Assembly: GCF_016458305.1 (NCBI RefSeq)
Contig: NZ_JAEMHL010000005.1
Coordinates: 186,001 to 250,000 of the forward strand
Length of the DNA stretch: 64,000 nucleotides
Source of the DNA: Geomonas anaerohicana
GTDB lineage: Bacteria > Desulfobacterota > Desulfuromonadia > Geobacterales > Geobacteraceae
Direction: 5' to 3'
The translations under genes were made by a program, and so were the position numbers. Each line of letters begins with the position of its first letter. Position 1 is the stretch's first letter. Shown piece after piece: positions 9,167 to 17,587 of the stretch. The notes beneath the pieces are model-generated. The model saw only the letters and a program-made list of their open reading frames with translations. It had not been told where the DNA came from and made no database searches.

Positions 9167-9194
9167 GTGATAGCACAGCTCCCCGCAATGTCAA
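9167..9194 (-). promoter_or_regulatory. Candidate promoter of the triheme cytochrome gene
   Basis: Read on the - strand, TTGACA (9194-9189) and TATCAC (9172-9167) are 16 bp apart, about 40 bp before the start codon. The -10 element is weak. Confidence 0.35.
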
Positions 9195-9323
9195 GGCACC
9201 CCTCCGGTTGGCTGGGTAAAATCGGAAACGCTCTTTCGCATTCAAGGACTTGCAATTCAGCGCGGCTGCAGTTTAATGGGATAGTCCCCTCATTCTCTTA
9301 TTAAAATATCATCCGGATTCGGC

Positions 9324-10337
9324 ATGGAAGACGATTACAGCGAATACCGCCAGGTTCTCGCGCCGGGCATGCGCATCGAGATCGGCATCCCGCTCTCCGG
9401 CGGCGGCGTGTTCCGGGACTGGGGCGTCATCAGCGAGTCGGGGGGCGACCTGCTGCAGCTGCAGATCTCCCGCGACGTGCTTCCGGCCAACGTGCGGGTG
9501 GACATCGGCTTCATCCTCGATGTCAGCGTCTACCTCGGTAAGGACAGCTATACCTGCAGCGGCATCGTCACCGACCGGCTCGGCGAGCGGGTGCTGCAGA
9601 TACGGCTTTTCGGCCGGTTCACCCTGCGCGAGCGGCGCCAGTTCTTCAGGACCGACATGGCGTTGCGGGTCCGCTACGACATCGTGGACGAGTCGAGCCG
9701 CAAAGAGGTGGAACGGGATTGGGAGGTACGCAAGGAGCGCGAGCAGATGAAGTTCCAGGGGTACGACGACTTCGTCATCGCCGCCCAGATGGCGCGCTTC
9801 AAGCCGGCCACGGACATCGTCTGGCGCGACCTGCTCCGGGCCCAGCTGAACCTGGGCGGAGGCGGCATCTGCCTGCGCATGCCCACCACGGCCCGGCCGG
9901 ACCAGTTGGTGAACATGGAGCTGTACCTGCCGCTGGAGCCGCCGCGGCTGGTGCATGCCGTCGGCCAGGTGATCCACGTCAAGCCCCCTCTTACGCAGCG
10001 TGACGGTTCCAGCCGCTACGATGTCGGCATGGAATTCCTTTTCCTGGACGAGCGGGACCGCGACTTGATCTTCAAGCAGATCTCGTCGGTCCAGATCGCC
10101 CACCTGCGCCGGGTAGCCGACAAGCGGGACATGGATGAGCCCTCCGATGCTCCTCCGGTTGCGCTGTCCCGCAGGCAGTACCTGGTCCGGGCCCTCTGGG
10201 TGCTGGTTGCCCTGATCCTCGCTTACGCCCTGGGCCGCTACTTCATCTCCTACAGCCAAGCTCCCCCCGAAAACGAGATCCAGAAGACCTACGAAGAATC
10301 CATCCGCAAGTACCGCCACCTGGACAAGCAGCCCTGA
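9324..10337 (+). CDS. YcgR-like PilZ domain protein with C-terminal membrane anchor
   Basis: 337 aa. Residues 1-95 resemble the YcgR N-terminal domain. The PilZ part begins at RERRQFFRTD (residue about 97), carrying the arginine motif, and has the loop NLGGGG near residue 175, where the usual Ser is Gly. An insertion rich in charged residues (VERDWEVRKEREQMKF) sits between the two PilZ motifs. Residues about 289-310 are a single hydrophobic helix (WVLVALILAYALG), leaving a short tail outside. Expected to sense c-di-GMP at the inner membrane, although the loop change makes binding uncertain. No flagellar gene is adjacent. Confidence 0.82.
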   Translation: MEDDYSEYRQVLAPGMRIEIGIPLSGGGVFRDWGVISESGGDLLQLQISRDVLPANVRVDIGFILDVSVYLGKDSYTCSGIVTDRLGERVLQIRLFGRFTLRERRQFFRTDMALRVRYDIVDESSRKEVERDWEVRKEREQMKFQGYDDFVIAAQMARFKPATDIVWRDLLRAQLNLGGGGICLRMPTTARPDQLVNMELYLPLEPPRLVHAVGQVIHVKPPLTQRDGSSRYDVGMEFLFLDERDRDLIFKQISSVQIAHLRRVADKRDMDEPSDAPPVALSRRQYLVRALWVLVALILAYALGRYFISYSQAPPENEIQKTYEESIRKYRHLDKQP

Positions 10338-10437
10338 TCTGCTGCTATCGTGTTGCCTTGGAGTGCAAACTCTACTATGATGCCCCTCCGCGGCAGCCCG
10401 TCTGCCGTCGGGAAGTATCGCATGGTGAGGAGTGCAG

Positions 10438-10908
10438 ATGACCAACATGATCAGTGCCGAAGGGCGTAAACGATTGCAGGAACGCTACGACTTTCTCTGG
10501 GAGACCGAGCGGCCGCGCATGGTGAAGAACATGGCCGACGCCGCTGCCGAAGGGGACCGTTCCGAGAACGCGGAGTACATCTATTCAAAGAAGAGGCTAC
10601 GTGAGATCGACCGCGAGCTGAAGCATCTGGGTGACCGCCTCAAGGTGCTCAAGGTGGTCTACCCGCCGCTGAACCCGACCTCGGTCAGCTTCGGCTGCTG
10701 GGTCACCTACGAGGACGAGGAGGGGGAGGAACGCTGCTATCAGCTGGTAGGACCCGACGAGTTCGATGTGAGCCTTGGAAAGATCAGTATCGACTCTCCG
10801 GTCGGCAAGGCGCTGCTCGGCAAGAAGGTCGACGACGAGCTTACCATCAGGAGACCGGCGGGCGACCTTACCGTCACCGTGATCTCCATCACCTCAAAGA
10901 AACCGTGA
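10438..10908 (+). CDS. greB: Transcription elongation factor GreB
   Basis: 156 aa from the ATG at 10438, with GAGGAG five bases upstream; the GTG at 10432 overlaps that site. The N-terminal coiled-coil hairpin contains the acidic tip AAAEGDRSENAEYIYSKKRL, characteristic of GreA/GreB, and the C-terminal FKBP-like domain runs from about residue 80. The tyrosine-containing tip and the following KKRLREIDRELK segment favour GreB. It rescues backtracked RNA polymerase by stimulating transcript cleavage. It appears to be its own unit. Confidence 0.9.
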   Translation: MTNMISAEGRKRLQERYDFLWETERPRMVKNMADAAAEGDRSENAEYIYSKKRLREIDRELKHLGDRLKVLKVVYPPLNPTSVSFGCWVTYEDEEGEERCYQLVGPDEFDVSLGKISIDSPVGKALLGKKVDDELTIRRPAGDLTVTVISITSKKP

Positions 10909-11033
10909 GTAGTCTGAGTCAAAGGGGGCAGCTCTGCCTCGAAAACGGTTTGACCTTCTTTGGTGAGCGGTTATAGTGTAGCAGGCTCATCTCCGAAGCG
11001 ATCTCCACTGAATGAAGCACCATCCAAGGATAC

Positions 11034-11720
11034 ATGTCAGACATCAAGATCCTGATAGTCGTAAAAGATAGTGAAGCCGGTGACGCCTATGCCCATGCCG
11101 TAACTGAAATCGGCGTTGCCTGTGACGTAGCGCGCTCCTTTGTGGAGATGTCGCAGATGGCGACGGACAACCGCTACAACGGCTTCCTCGTCGATATCCT
11201 GACATTGGTGCGCTGCAGCAAGGAAGAGAAGGTGATCGCCTATGAGTGTATCAACCTCTTTCCGGTGCTGCGGGTGAAGTGGGAGGCGAGGCACAAAAAG
11301 ATAAAGCTGAGCCCGCTGGAGCAAAGTTTCTCGCCCGACACCGATTCGGCCCTGCGTTTCTTCATCGAAAACCGCTGCCGGAACTTCCCTGCCCGCTCCT
11401 TGCGCCGCTCGCCGCGCCGGTCCATCAACCTGAACCTCTACTACAGCACCGATCCCGGCTTTCCGCCCGATAACACCTACAAGTCCTTCACCATCAACCT
11501 CGGCAGCCACGGGCTGTTCCTGCACACCATGCAAGACTTCCTGCAGGGGGACACCATCTGGATCCGCTTCCTAGAGTTCGCCGACCAGACCCCGATGCGG
11601 GCCACCGTGCGCTGGTCCCAGCCTTGGGGCGTGACCCGCTGCATCCCCGGAGCAGGGGTTATGTTCGAAACTTTGACCAAGAAACAGGAACAGGAGCTCG
11701 CCAAGCTGCTCGATCTCTGA
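11034..11720 (+). CDS. PilZ domain protein with receiver-like N terminus
   Basis: 228 aa, ATG start with AAGGA upstream. Residues 1-80 look like a degenerate receiver (KILIVVKD, FLVDILTLV) without the normal acidic pocket. The PilZ part starts at the basic patch SLRRSPRRSI (residue about 122) and has the loop NLGSHG near residue 157, again with Gly in place of Ser, followed by GLFLHT and RATVRWSQPW. Likely a cytoplasmic c-di-GMP-related regulator; it is the third PilZ protein within 8 kb. The next gene starts 20 bp downstream and may be co-transcribed. Confidence 0.78.
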   Translation: MSDIKILIVVKDSEAGDAYAHAVTEIGVACDVARSFVEMSQMATDNRYNGFLVDILTLVRCSKEEKVIAYECINLFPVLRVKWEARHKKIKLSPLEQSFSPDTDSALRFFIENRCRNFPARSLRRSPRRSINLNLYYSTDPGFPPDNTYKSFTINLGSHGLFLHTMQDFLQGDTIWIRFLEFADQTPMRATVRWSQPWGVTRCIPGAGVMFETLTKKQEQELAKLLDL

Positions 11721-11740
11721 GTCACTTCCAGGAAATCCGC

Positions 11741-12499
11741 ATGTGCACCCTGCTACTTGCCTACCGGGCCCACCCCCAATACCGGCTCGTCATCGCCGCC
11801 AACCGTGACGAGTACTACCAGCGCCCGACACAGCCCGCCCATTTCTGGCAAGACACCCCGCACATCTTCGCCGGGCGCGACCTGGTGCACGGCGGCACGT
11901 GGCTTGGTGTCACCGCGACCGGCCGTATCGCCGCGCTCACCAATTACCGCGATCCCAGCGATCTGCACCGGCACGGCCCTTCGTCGCGCGGTCAACTGGT
12001 GAGGGATTTTCTGGTGCAGGAGGCGGGTGGCGAAGAGTACCTGGCGCAACTGCGGGGGGGCGGCATCCCCTATGGCGGCTATAACCTCCTGGTCGGGGAC
12101 AGCGAGCGACTCTTCTGCTACTCCAACAAGAGCGACCGGGTGCTCCCCATCGAGCCGGGAATCCACGGCCTCAGCAACCACCTGCTGGATACGCCCTGGC
12201 CCAAGGTGCGTTGCGGCAAGGACGGGCTGGCCCGTATCTTGTCCCGAGAAGAATTTGAAGTTGAAGAATTGTTTGCGCTCCTCGCCGACCGGGCGCACCC
12301 TCCGGACCAGGAGTTGCCGGATACCGGTGTGGGGCTCGAGCTGGAGCGGATGCTGTCGCCCATCTTCATCACCAGTCCCCAGTACGGCACCCGCTCTTCC
12401 ACCGTGTTGCTGGTGGATAACGCAGGGAAGGCCACGTTCATCGAGCGCAGTTTCGAGGGGGGAGTGGCCACCGACAGGCAGGCGCAATTCCAGTGGTAA
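11741..12499 (+). CDS. NRDE family protein (TANGO2-like)
   Basis: 252 aa from the ATG at 11741. This start puts Cys at position 2 (MCTLLLAYRAHP), as in the family, whose N-terminal cysteine and NTN-hydrolase-like fold are characteristic. The name-giving motif AANRDEYYQRPT follows near residue 20, then GGTWLGVT and ALTNYRDP. The biochemical activity is unsettled; eukaryotic TANGO2 has been linked to secretion, heme and lipid metabolism. The frame is open further upstream but overlaps the PilZ gene there, so the longer start is rejected. Confidence 0.9.
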   Translation: MCTLLLAYRAHPQYRLVIAANRDEYYQRPTQPAHFWQDTPHIFAGRDLVHGGTWLGVTATGRIAALTNYRDPSDLHRHGPSSRGQLVRDFLVQEAGGEEYLAQLRGGGIPYGGYNLLVGDSERLFCYSNKSDRVLPIEPGIHGLSNHLLDTPWPKVRCGKDGLARILSREEFEVEELFALLADRAHPPDQELPDTGVGLELERMLSPIFITSPQYGTRSSTVLLVDNAGKATFIERSFEGGVATDRQAQFQW

Positions 12500-12504
12500 G
12501 AGCG

Positions 12505-12545
12505 CCCCCCTCGCCCTCCGGGAGAGGGCCGGGGTGAGGGCGCCT
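12505..12545. repeat. GC-rich CCTCCGG-GAGAGGG intergenic element
   Basis: A palindromic core CCCTCCGGGAGAGGG followed by CCGGGGTGAGGGCGCC lies just after the NRDE stop codon. It belongs to the same dispersed family as 2481-2576 and 18088-18135. Confidence 0.5.
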
Positions 12546-12583
12546 GTGCGATGGTATGAGGATGCCTGTCGCTTGAAAAGCAA

Positions 12584-12612
12584 AAGGGGCGAACCATGAT
12601 GGTTCGCCCCTT
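12584..12612. terminator. Bidirectional rho-independent terminator
   Basis: AAGGGGCGAACCA (12584-12596) pairs perfectly with TGGTTCGCCCCTT (12600-12612) over a 3-base loop, with A-rich and T-rich flanks. It separates the + strand NRDE gene from the - strand lipoprotein gene and can serve both. Confidence 0.8.
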
Positions 12613-12710
12613 CTGTTTGTTGATACGGCGGAGGGTTGGCTTCCGTAGGGGCGAATAATCATTCGCTCGACTGCCGGTGCAAGTTCCCAGGTTGCCGGCA
12701 CCCCCGCGTC

Positions 12711-12744
12711 CCCGCCCCCGGAGGGGGAGGGACAGGGAGGGGGC
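12711..12744. repeat. GC-rich CCCCCGGAGGGGG intergenic element
   Basis: CCGCCCCCGGAGGGGG followed by AGGGACAGGGAGGGGGC abuts the stop codon of the lipoprotein gene. Same family as 2481-2576 and 53833-53870. Confidence 0.5.
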
Positions 12745-13964
12745 TACTGGTACTGGATATACAGCGGCTTCGGGTTCAGCATCAGCACCTCTTTCGGGGT
12801 GAGCAGTGCGTCGCCCTTCTTGGTGTCGTTGTGGTAGAAGAGCTTGAACCCGGTGAACTCGACCGGTTCGGCCACGACGTAGTCCTTGTAGGAGTCGCGC
12901 TTGAGCCAGGGAGCGCCCCAGCCGTCCATGTTCATCACGATCTGCACCTCGGGGCGCAGCTGGATGTTTTTGGAGTTGGTCACGCCGTTTCTGGTGAAGC
13001 GGTGCACGATAAACACCTTCGGCGGCAGGTTGTACTTTTTGACCAGCTCCTTCAGGTAGTTGGAGGCATAGTTGATGTCCGCCGCGTCGTAGGTGCCGAT
13101 CTTGGTGCCCGGCTTCTTGCCGCTCTTGATCAGGTTGAACTCCGGATCGATGCCCAGGTGCACGTCGGGGTTCTTGAGGATCCACTCGAAGCGCGGCAGC
13201 ACGTTGCGGATGTTGTCGTGCCCGGTCTGGATGTCGATGAACATGACGGCGTTGATCGACTTAGCCCAGCCGTAGACCTCGTTGATGACGTTGTCGGGCA
13301 TAATCATGCGGTAGAGACCCGCCTTGCCCGGCTCTCCCTGGGCTACGACCGCGATCAGGTGCAGCGCGGGCTGTACCGGGTGGGAGGGATCGGCCGCCTG
13401 CCACTTGGCAGCTTCACGCTTCAGACGCTGCAGCATGTCGTCTTTCTGGTACTCGCCCAGCGCACCCATCTTCTTAGAACGGGGGTTGCCGTAGTAGGCG
13501 ACGATTCTCTTCTGGGGCAGGATCGAACCCGGCAGCGGCGCGGGATATTTCACCGGCCAACCCTTCTTGGCTGCGAAGTCCGGGTCCTCACCGGCGCGAT
13601 AGGTCACTTTGGGTGCGGCGGCCTCTTTACCCTTGGCCCCCTTACCTTTCCCCTTTTTCCCCGCGCTGGAGTGCGCGTCGAACTTGGCGGCGTTCGGGGC
13701 GGTGCCATTGGGGGCAGCCGCTTCGGTGCCCGGTGCGGCGGGTGTCGCCGGGGTGGCCGCTGCAGGAGTTGCAGTGGCAGGGGCGGTCGCCGCCGGGAGG
13801 CTGGTTGCCGGGGCGGTCTGCGCCGACGAAGGGTGTCCTTGCACGGTTGCGGCGCCTGCCGTGGTGGCGGCTGCCTTTTTATCCTTGCATCCCATGAGTG
13901 CCAGCGGCAGTGCCAGCAGGGCGACCAGCATGAGGGCGCGGTGGTTCGGGTACAGGTGCTTCAC
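12744..13964 (-). CDS. Secreted lipoprotein of unknown function
   Basis: 406 aa from the GTG at 13964, preceded by AAGGAG; a longer frame from 14021 lacks a signal at its N terminus. A lipoprotein signal peptide ends in the lipobox LALMGC. Residues about 30-110 are a low-complexity Ala/Thr/Pro linker, then KGKGKGAKGK. The conserved part (about 125-405) contains RIVAYYGNP, AVMFIDIQTG, HLGIDPEF and IVMNMDGWG, alternating strand/helix segments reminiscent of a TIM barrel such as glycoside-hydrolase-like folds. No family can be named with confidence, and no catalytic pair is identified. Likely tethered to the cell envelope. Confidence 0.75.
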   Translation of the reverse strand: MKHLYPNHRALMLVALLALPLALMGCKDKKAAATTAGAATVQGHPSSAQTAPATSLPAATAPATATPAAATPATPAAPGTEAAAPNGTAPNAAKFDAHSSAGKKGKGKGAKGKEAAAPKVTYRAGEDPDFAAKKGWPVKYPAPLPGSILPQKRIVAYYGNPRSKKMGALGEYQKDDMLQRLKREAAKWQAADPSHPVQPALHLIAVVAQGEPGKAGLYRMIMPDNVINEVYGWAKSINAVMFIDIQTGHDNIRNVLPRFEWILKNPDVHLGIDPEFNLIKSGKKPGTKIGTYDAADINYASNYLKELVKKYNLPPKVFIVHRFTRNGVTNSKNIQLRPEVQIVMNMDGWGAPWLKRDSYKDYVVAEPVEFTGFKLFYHNDTKKGDALLTPKEVLMLNPKPLYIQYQ

Positions 13965-14433
13965 GTTGAAGTTCTCCTTGTATGGTGGTGCAGCCTGGAC
14001 CGGCCTCGACCGTGCGGACATATCGGTGCGGACGGCGCCTGGCGTGCTTTTGTTTTGCTGATTGTGCGGAGTCTGGTTTTGGCGGTTACTGGGGAGATAT
14101 CGGGGCGGGCTTTAGTGCCGTACACCTGTGACAAAACCGACAAGCTCGTCCGTACTTATACCCTTTTTGCGTTTGCGGTGTCAACAACCAGTGGCCTGTT
14201 TTGGTGAGAAAGGTTTTAGATTGGGCGCGCGCCGGACTGTTTGAGCCGATTTTTTTCGTTTATTCAAAGAATTGTTCCTATTTAGCGGCACTATGGCGTT
14301 GACGATAGCTCTTTGCCGGTGGTATGCTCGGCGGTCGAAAATAGGTCCGACCTTTTCACCGGTCGGCGGCGATAGATTACGGTTTGGCAGTACCAGCAGC
14401 AGAAATTCAATTCAATGTAAACCGGAGGTATCT
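13965..14433. other. Intergenic region between divergent genes
   Basis: This 469-bp gap separates the - strand lipoprotein gene from the + strand ABC importer. It is clearly less GC-rich around 14150-14290 and holds one promoter candidate (14299-14328). No open frame with a ribosome-binding site, tRNA or recognisable riboswitch was seen. Confidence 0.6.
14299..14328 (+). promoter_or_regulatory. Candidate promoter of the ABC importer operon
   Basis: TTGACG (14299-14304) and TATGCT (14323-14328) with an 18-bp spacer, about 105 bp before the GTG start of the binding-protein gene. Confidence 0.4.
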
Positions 14434-15429
14434 GTGCGCAAGAAGATCGGTATTCTGTTGGCTCTCTCGTTGTCTGTTTTGTCTGCGGCCACCGCTTTTG
14501 CAGCGGCTCCCGCCAAGCCGGTGACGATCGGCATCTCCAAGATCGTTTCCCACCCGGCGCTGGATGCGGTTGTGAAGGGCATTCAGGATGAACTGAAGGA
14601 CTCAAAGATCAACGCAACCTTCGACGTGCAGAACGCCAACGGCGACATCAACACCGCGGCGTCCATCGCCACCAAGTTCCAGAGCCAGAAGGTCGACCTT
14701 GCCGTCGGCGTCGCCACCCCGACCGCCCAGGCGCTGGTGAACACTCTGAAAGGAATCCCGATCGTCTTCTCCGCCGTTACCGACCCGGTCAAGGCGGGCC
14801 TGGTTCCCTCCCTCGCCAAGGGCGGCAAGAACGTCACCGGCGTTTCCGACATGACCCCGGTGAAGCAGCAGATCGAGATGCTGCTCAAGATCAAGCCGAA
14901 GACCAAGCGTATCGGCCATATCTACACCAGCTCCGAGGAGAACGCAGTGGTGCTGGCCGGCATGGTGAAGCAGGTCTGCAAGGAGAAGCACCTCGAGTTT
15001 GTTGAGACCACCGTTACCAAGTCCGCCGAAGTGAAGCAGGCTGCCCAGACCATCGCCAACCGCGTCGATGCCATCTACATCTCCACCGACAACACTGTCG
15101 TTTCCGCCATGAGCGCCGTTGCCGAGGTGGCAGCCAAGGCCAAGATTCCGGTCATGTCCGCAGACCCGAGCTCCTCCGAGACCTACGACGTCCTCGCCGC
15201 CTGGGGCTTCGACTACTACAAGATGGGCCGCGCCACCGGCAAGATGATCATCGAGATCCTGAAAGGGAAGAAGCCGGAGCAGATCCCGACCCGCTTCATG
15301 ACCAAGGCCAGCGACGTCGACCTGCTCATCAACCTCGACGTAGCCAAGAAGCTCGGCCTGACCGTCCCGGCTGACATCGTCAAGGCCGCCAAGACTGTCC
15401 GCCAGAACGGCAAGATCACCAAGAAGTAA
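14434..15429 (+). CDS. ABC transporter substrate-binding protein (COG2984 family)
   Basis: 331 aa from the GTG at 14434, preceded by GGAGG; the longer frame from 14272 would bury the signal peptide. A Sec signal (KKIGILLALSLSVLSAATAFA) is followed by the ABC_sub_bind fold: VTIGISKIVSHPALDA, VGVATPTAQALVN, IVFSAVTDPVKAGLV and GHIYTSSEENAV. Relatives in Firmicutes (TrpX) are tied to tryptophan/tyrosine uptake, but ligand identity here is not shown. It is the first gene of a three-gene importer; a perfect 28-bp inverted repeat lies between it and the permease gene. Confidence 0.88.
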   Translation: MRKKIGILLALSLSVLSAATAFAAAPAKPVTIGISKIVSHPALDAVVKGIQDELKDSKINATFDVQNANGDINTAASIATKFQSQKVDLAVGVATPTAQALVNTLKGIPIVFSAVTDPVKAGLVPSLAKGGKNVTGVSDMTPVKQQIEMLLKIKPKTKRIGHIYTSSEENAVVLAGMVKQVCKEKHLEFVETTVTKSAEVKQAAQTIANRVDAIYISTDNTVVSAMSAVAEVAAKAKIPVMSADPSSSETYDVLAAWGFDYYKMGRATGKMIIEILKGKKPEQIPTRFMTKASDVDLLINLDVAKKLGLTVPADIVKAAKTVRQNGKITKK

Positions 15430-15440
15430 GTAAAGGCAGT

Positions 15441-15565
15441 AAACCATTGGCCACGGAGAAAATCTGAGCAAATCTGAGAGAACCCGAAAGCCTGAAGGTT
15501 TTAAACCAGACTATGGTTTTGGCCTTTCTCCGAAGTTCTCAGATTTTCTCCGTGGCCAATGGTTT
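15441..15565. repeat. Perfect 28-bp inverted repeat inside the ABC operon
   Basis: Arms at 15441-15468 and 15538-15565 are exact reverse complements over 28 bases (left arm begins AAACCATTGGCCACGGAG). The 69-bp spacer has a smaller GAGAAC/GTTCTC pairing. The transcript would fold into a very stable stem between the binding-protein and permease genes. There is no U-tract, so it is more likely a stabilising/processing structure or a small mobile repeat than a terminator. Confidence 0.85.
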
Positions 15566-15599
15566 TGAATCTGTTTCAAGAAGGGTAAACGGTTCCTCT

Positions 15600-16499
15600 A
15601 TGATCGAAGGTATTTTTGTCGAAGGATTGATCTATGGCATCATGGTCCTGGGCGTGTTCATCTCGTTCAGGATTCTTGATTTTCCGGACCTGACGGTTGA
15701 CGGGTCCTTCCCCCTGGGGGCCGCACTCATGGTGCAGTGCCTCCTCTCCGGCATGAACGGTTGGGTCGCGCTCCTGGTCGCCTTTGCCGGGGGCGTGCTG
15801 GCCGGCGTGGTCACCGCCCTCATCCATAACCACCTGAGGGTGCCCAACCTCCTGGCCGGTATCCTCACCATGACCATGCTCTACTCGATCAACATCCGCA
15901 TCCTGGGCAACCGCGCCAACGTTCCCATCCTGGACCAGCCGACCATCCTCAAGCAGGTCACCGAGAAGTTCACCGGCATCATCCCGGACGAGTACATCCT
16001 GCTGGTGTTCTTCCTGGTCGTGGCCCTGGTGGTGAAGGTGCTGCTCGACCTCTTCTTCCGCACCGACCTCGGCATGACCCTGGGCGCCATGGGGAACAAC
16101 GAGCAGATGGTCATCTCCCAGGGGGTGAACCCCAAGACCTTGAAGACCATCGGCGTCGGCCTCTCCAACGGCCTGGTCGCCATCTCCGGCGCCTTCGCCG
16201 CCCAGTACTTGGGCTTTGCCGACGTGGGCTTGGGGCAGGGGATCATCGTTTCCGGCCTCGCCTCGGTCATGATCGGCGAATTCCTGATGCTGAAGAGTAA
16301 CCGGATCGGTGTCCTCACCTTCTGTGCGCTGGCCGGCTCCATCTGCTTCTACGCGGTCATGTACGTCGGGCGCTTCTACGGCTACGTGATCCACATGACC
16401 CCGAGCGACCTCAACCTCATCAAGGGCGTGCTGATCATCGTCCTGCTCATCATGACCCAGGCCAAGAAACTGAAGGTCCCGTTTAAGGTGGCAAAATGA
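15600..16499 (+). CDS. ABC transporter permease (COG4120 family)
   Basis: 299 aa from the ATG at 15600 (MIEGIFVEGLIYGIMVLGVF), which starts right at the first membrane helix; the longer frame from 15513 would translate the inverted repeat. About eight to nine hydrophobic segments are visible, with the family motif FPDLTVDGSFPLGAAL near residue 30. Only one permease gene is present, implying a homodimer. The stop codon overlaps the start of the ATPase gene (ATGA), so the two are translationally coupled. Confidence 0.88.
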   Translation: MIEGIFVEGLIYGIMVLGVFISFRILDFPDLTVDGSFPLGAALMVQCLLSGMNGWVALLVAFAGGVLAGVVTALIHNHLRVPNLLAGILTMTMLYSINIRILGNRANVPILDQPTILKQVTEKFTGIIPDEYILLVFFLVVALVVKVLLDLFFRTDLGMTLGAMGNNEQMVISQGVNPKTLKTIGVGLSNGLVAISGAFAAQYLGFADVGLGQGIIVSGLASVMIGEFLMLKSNRIGVLTFCALAGSICFYAVMYVGRFYGYVIHMTPSDLNLIKGVLIIVLLIMTQAKKLKVPFKVAK

Positions 16500-17293
16500 T
16501 CGAACTCAAGAACGTTTCCATCGTCTTCGGTCAGGGGACCGTCAATGAGAACAAGGCCCTGAACAACATCAACCTCAAGGTGAAGGAAGGCGACTTCATC
16601 ACCATCATCGGCTCCAACGGCGCCGGCAAATCGACCCTGTTCAACACCATCGCCGGGACCTATCTCCCCAGTGAAGGGCAGATTTTTGCCAACGACAAGA
16701 ACGTGACCCGCGACCCGGAGTACAAGAGGGCAAAGTACATCGGCAGAATCTTCCAGAACCCGCTGCTCGGAACCGCCGGCAACATGAGTCTGGAAGACAA
16801 CATGACCATCACCCACAAGAAGGGGATGAAGTGGTTGCGCCGCAGCCTGAACAACAAGACCCGCGAGATCTTCAGGCAGGAACTGGTGCAGCTCAGGATG
16901 GGCCTTGAGCACCGCATGAAGGAGAACTTGGTCATGTTCTCCGGCGGTCAGCGCCAGGCGCTCACCCTGCTCATGATGGTTCTTTCCAAGCCGTCGCTGA
17001 TCCTGCTCGATGAGCACACCGCGGCGCTGGACCCGAAGAACGCCGAGATCGTGCTGGAATTGACCAACAAGTTCATCAGCGAGTATAAGCTGACCGGCAT
17101 GATGATCACCCACAACATGACCCACGCCATCGAGTTCGGCAACCGCCTGCTCATGATGGACGGCGGCGAGATCATCTTCGATATCGAAGGCGAGGCCAAG
17201 AAAGCCCTCACCGTCGAGAAGCTGATCCAGAAGTTCCACCAACTGCGTCACAAGACCTTCGAGAACGACAGGACCCTCCTCGCCGAAGACTAG
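16496..17293 (+). CDS. ABC transporter ATP-binding protein (COG1101 family)
   Basis: 265 aa. Walker A GSNGAGKST is near residue 38, the Q-loop follows in FQNPLLGTAG, the signature is FSGGQRQALTL near residue 144, and Walker B LILLDEHTAALDPK is followed by the H-loop histidine in MITHNMTHAIE. This completes the importer with the two genes upstream. A strong terminator follows 30 bp after the stop. Confidence 0.9.
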   Translation: MIELKNVSIVFGQGTVNENKALNNINLKVKEGDFITIIGSNGAGKSTLFNTIAGTYLPSEGQIFANDKNVTRDPEYKRAKYIGRIFQNPLLGTAGNMSLEDNMTITHKKGMKWLRRSLNNKTREIFRQELVQLRMGLEHRMKENLVMFSGGQRQALTLLMMVLSKPSLILLDEHTAALDPKNAEIVLELTNKFISEYKLTGMMITHNMTHAIEFGNRLLMMDGGEIIFDIEGEAKKALTVEKLIQKFHQLRHKTFENDRTLLAED

Positions 17294-17322
17294 TCGGCGG
17301 GAAAGAGAAGAGGCACCGGAAG

Positions 17323-17353
17323 GCCCGGCGGACAGATCCGCCGGGCTTTTTTT
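17323..17353 (+). terminator. Rho-independent terminator of the ABC operon
   Basis: GCCCGGCGGA (17323-17332) and TCCGCCGGGC (17337-17346) form a 10-bp stem with a 4-base loop, followed by seven T residues. Confidence 0.88.
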
Positions 17354-17367
17354 GTTTAAAGGGAAAA

Positions 17368-17552
17368 GGCTCCAACGCTAAGGCACCAAGCCGCAGAGAC
17401 GCAGGGGAAGGCGAAATCAAAGTCTTTGGTGTTTTTGGGTCTCCTCAACGGGATTTTCTTAGCGCCTATGCGGCTTGGCGTCTTTGCGTTAAAGCTTTTG
17501 GTTTTGTATCTCCACGGAGGTTTCTTTGCGTCATTGCGGCTTTGCGTTAAAT
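17368..17552. repeat. CGCAAAGACGC-family inverted repeats
   Basis: Three related segments lie here: 17368-17412, its imperfect inverse at 17458-17500, and a third arm at 17515-17552. The middle one ends with TTTGCGTTAAAGCTTTTG, identical to 6643-6660. They fill most of the 371-bp gap between the ABC operon and hisI (17294-17664), which holds no other gene. Confidence 0.65.
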
Positions 17553-17587
17553 TACCAGTGTTTTGCCTTATCTCGTCTACATAATCA

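Noticed and set aside
12118..13185. 355-codon - strand frame covering parts of two genes
   Set aside because: It crosses the terminator at 12584-12612 and two well-supported genes, with a repetitive, motif-free translation.
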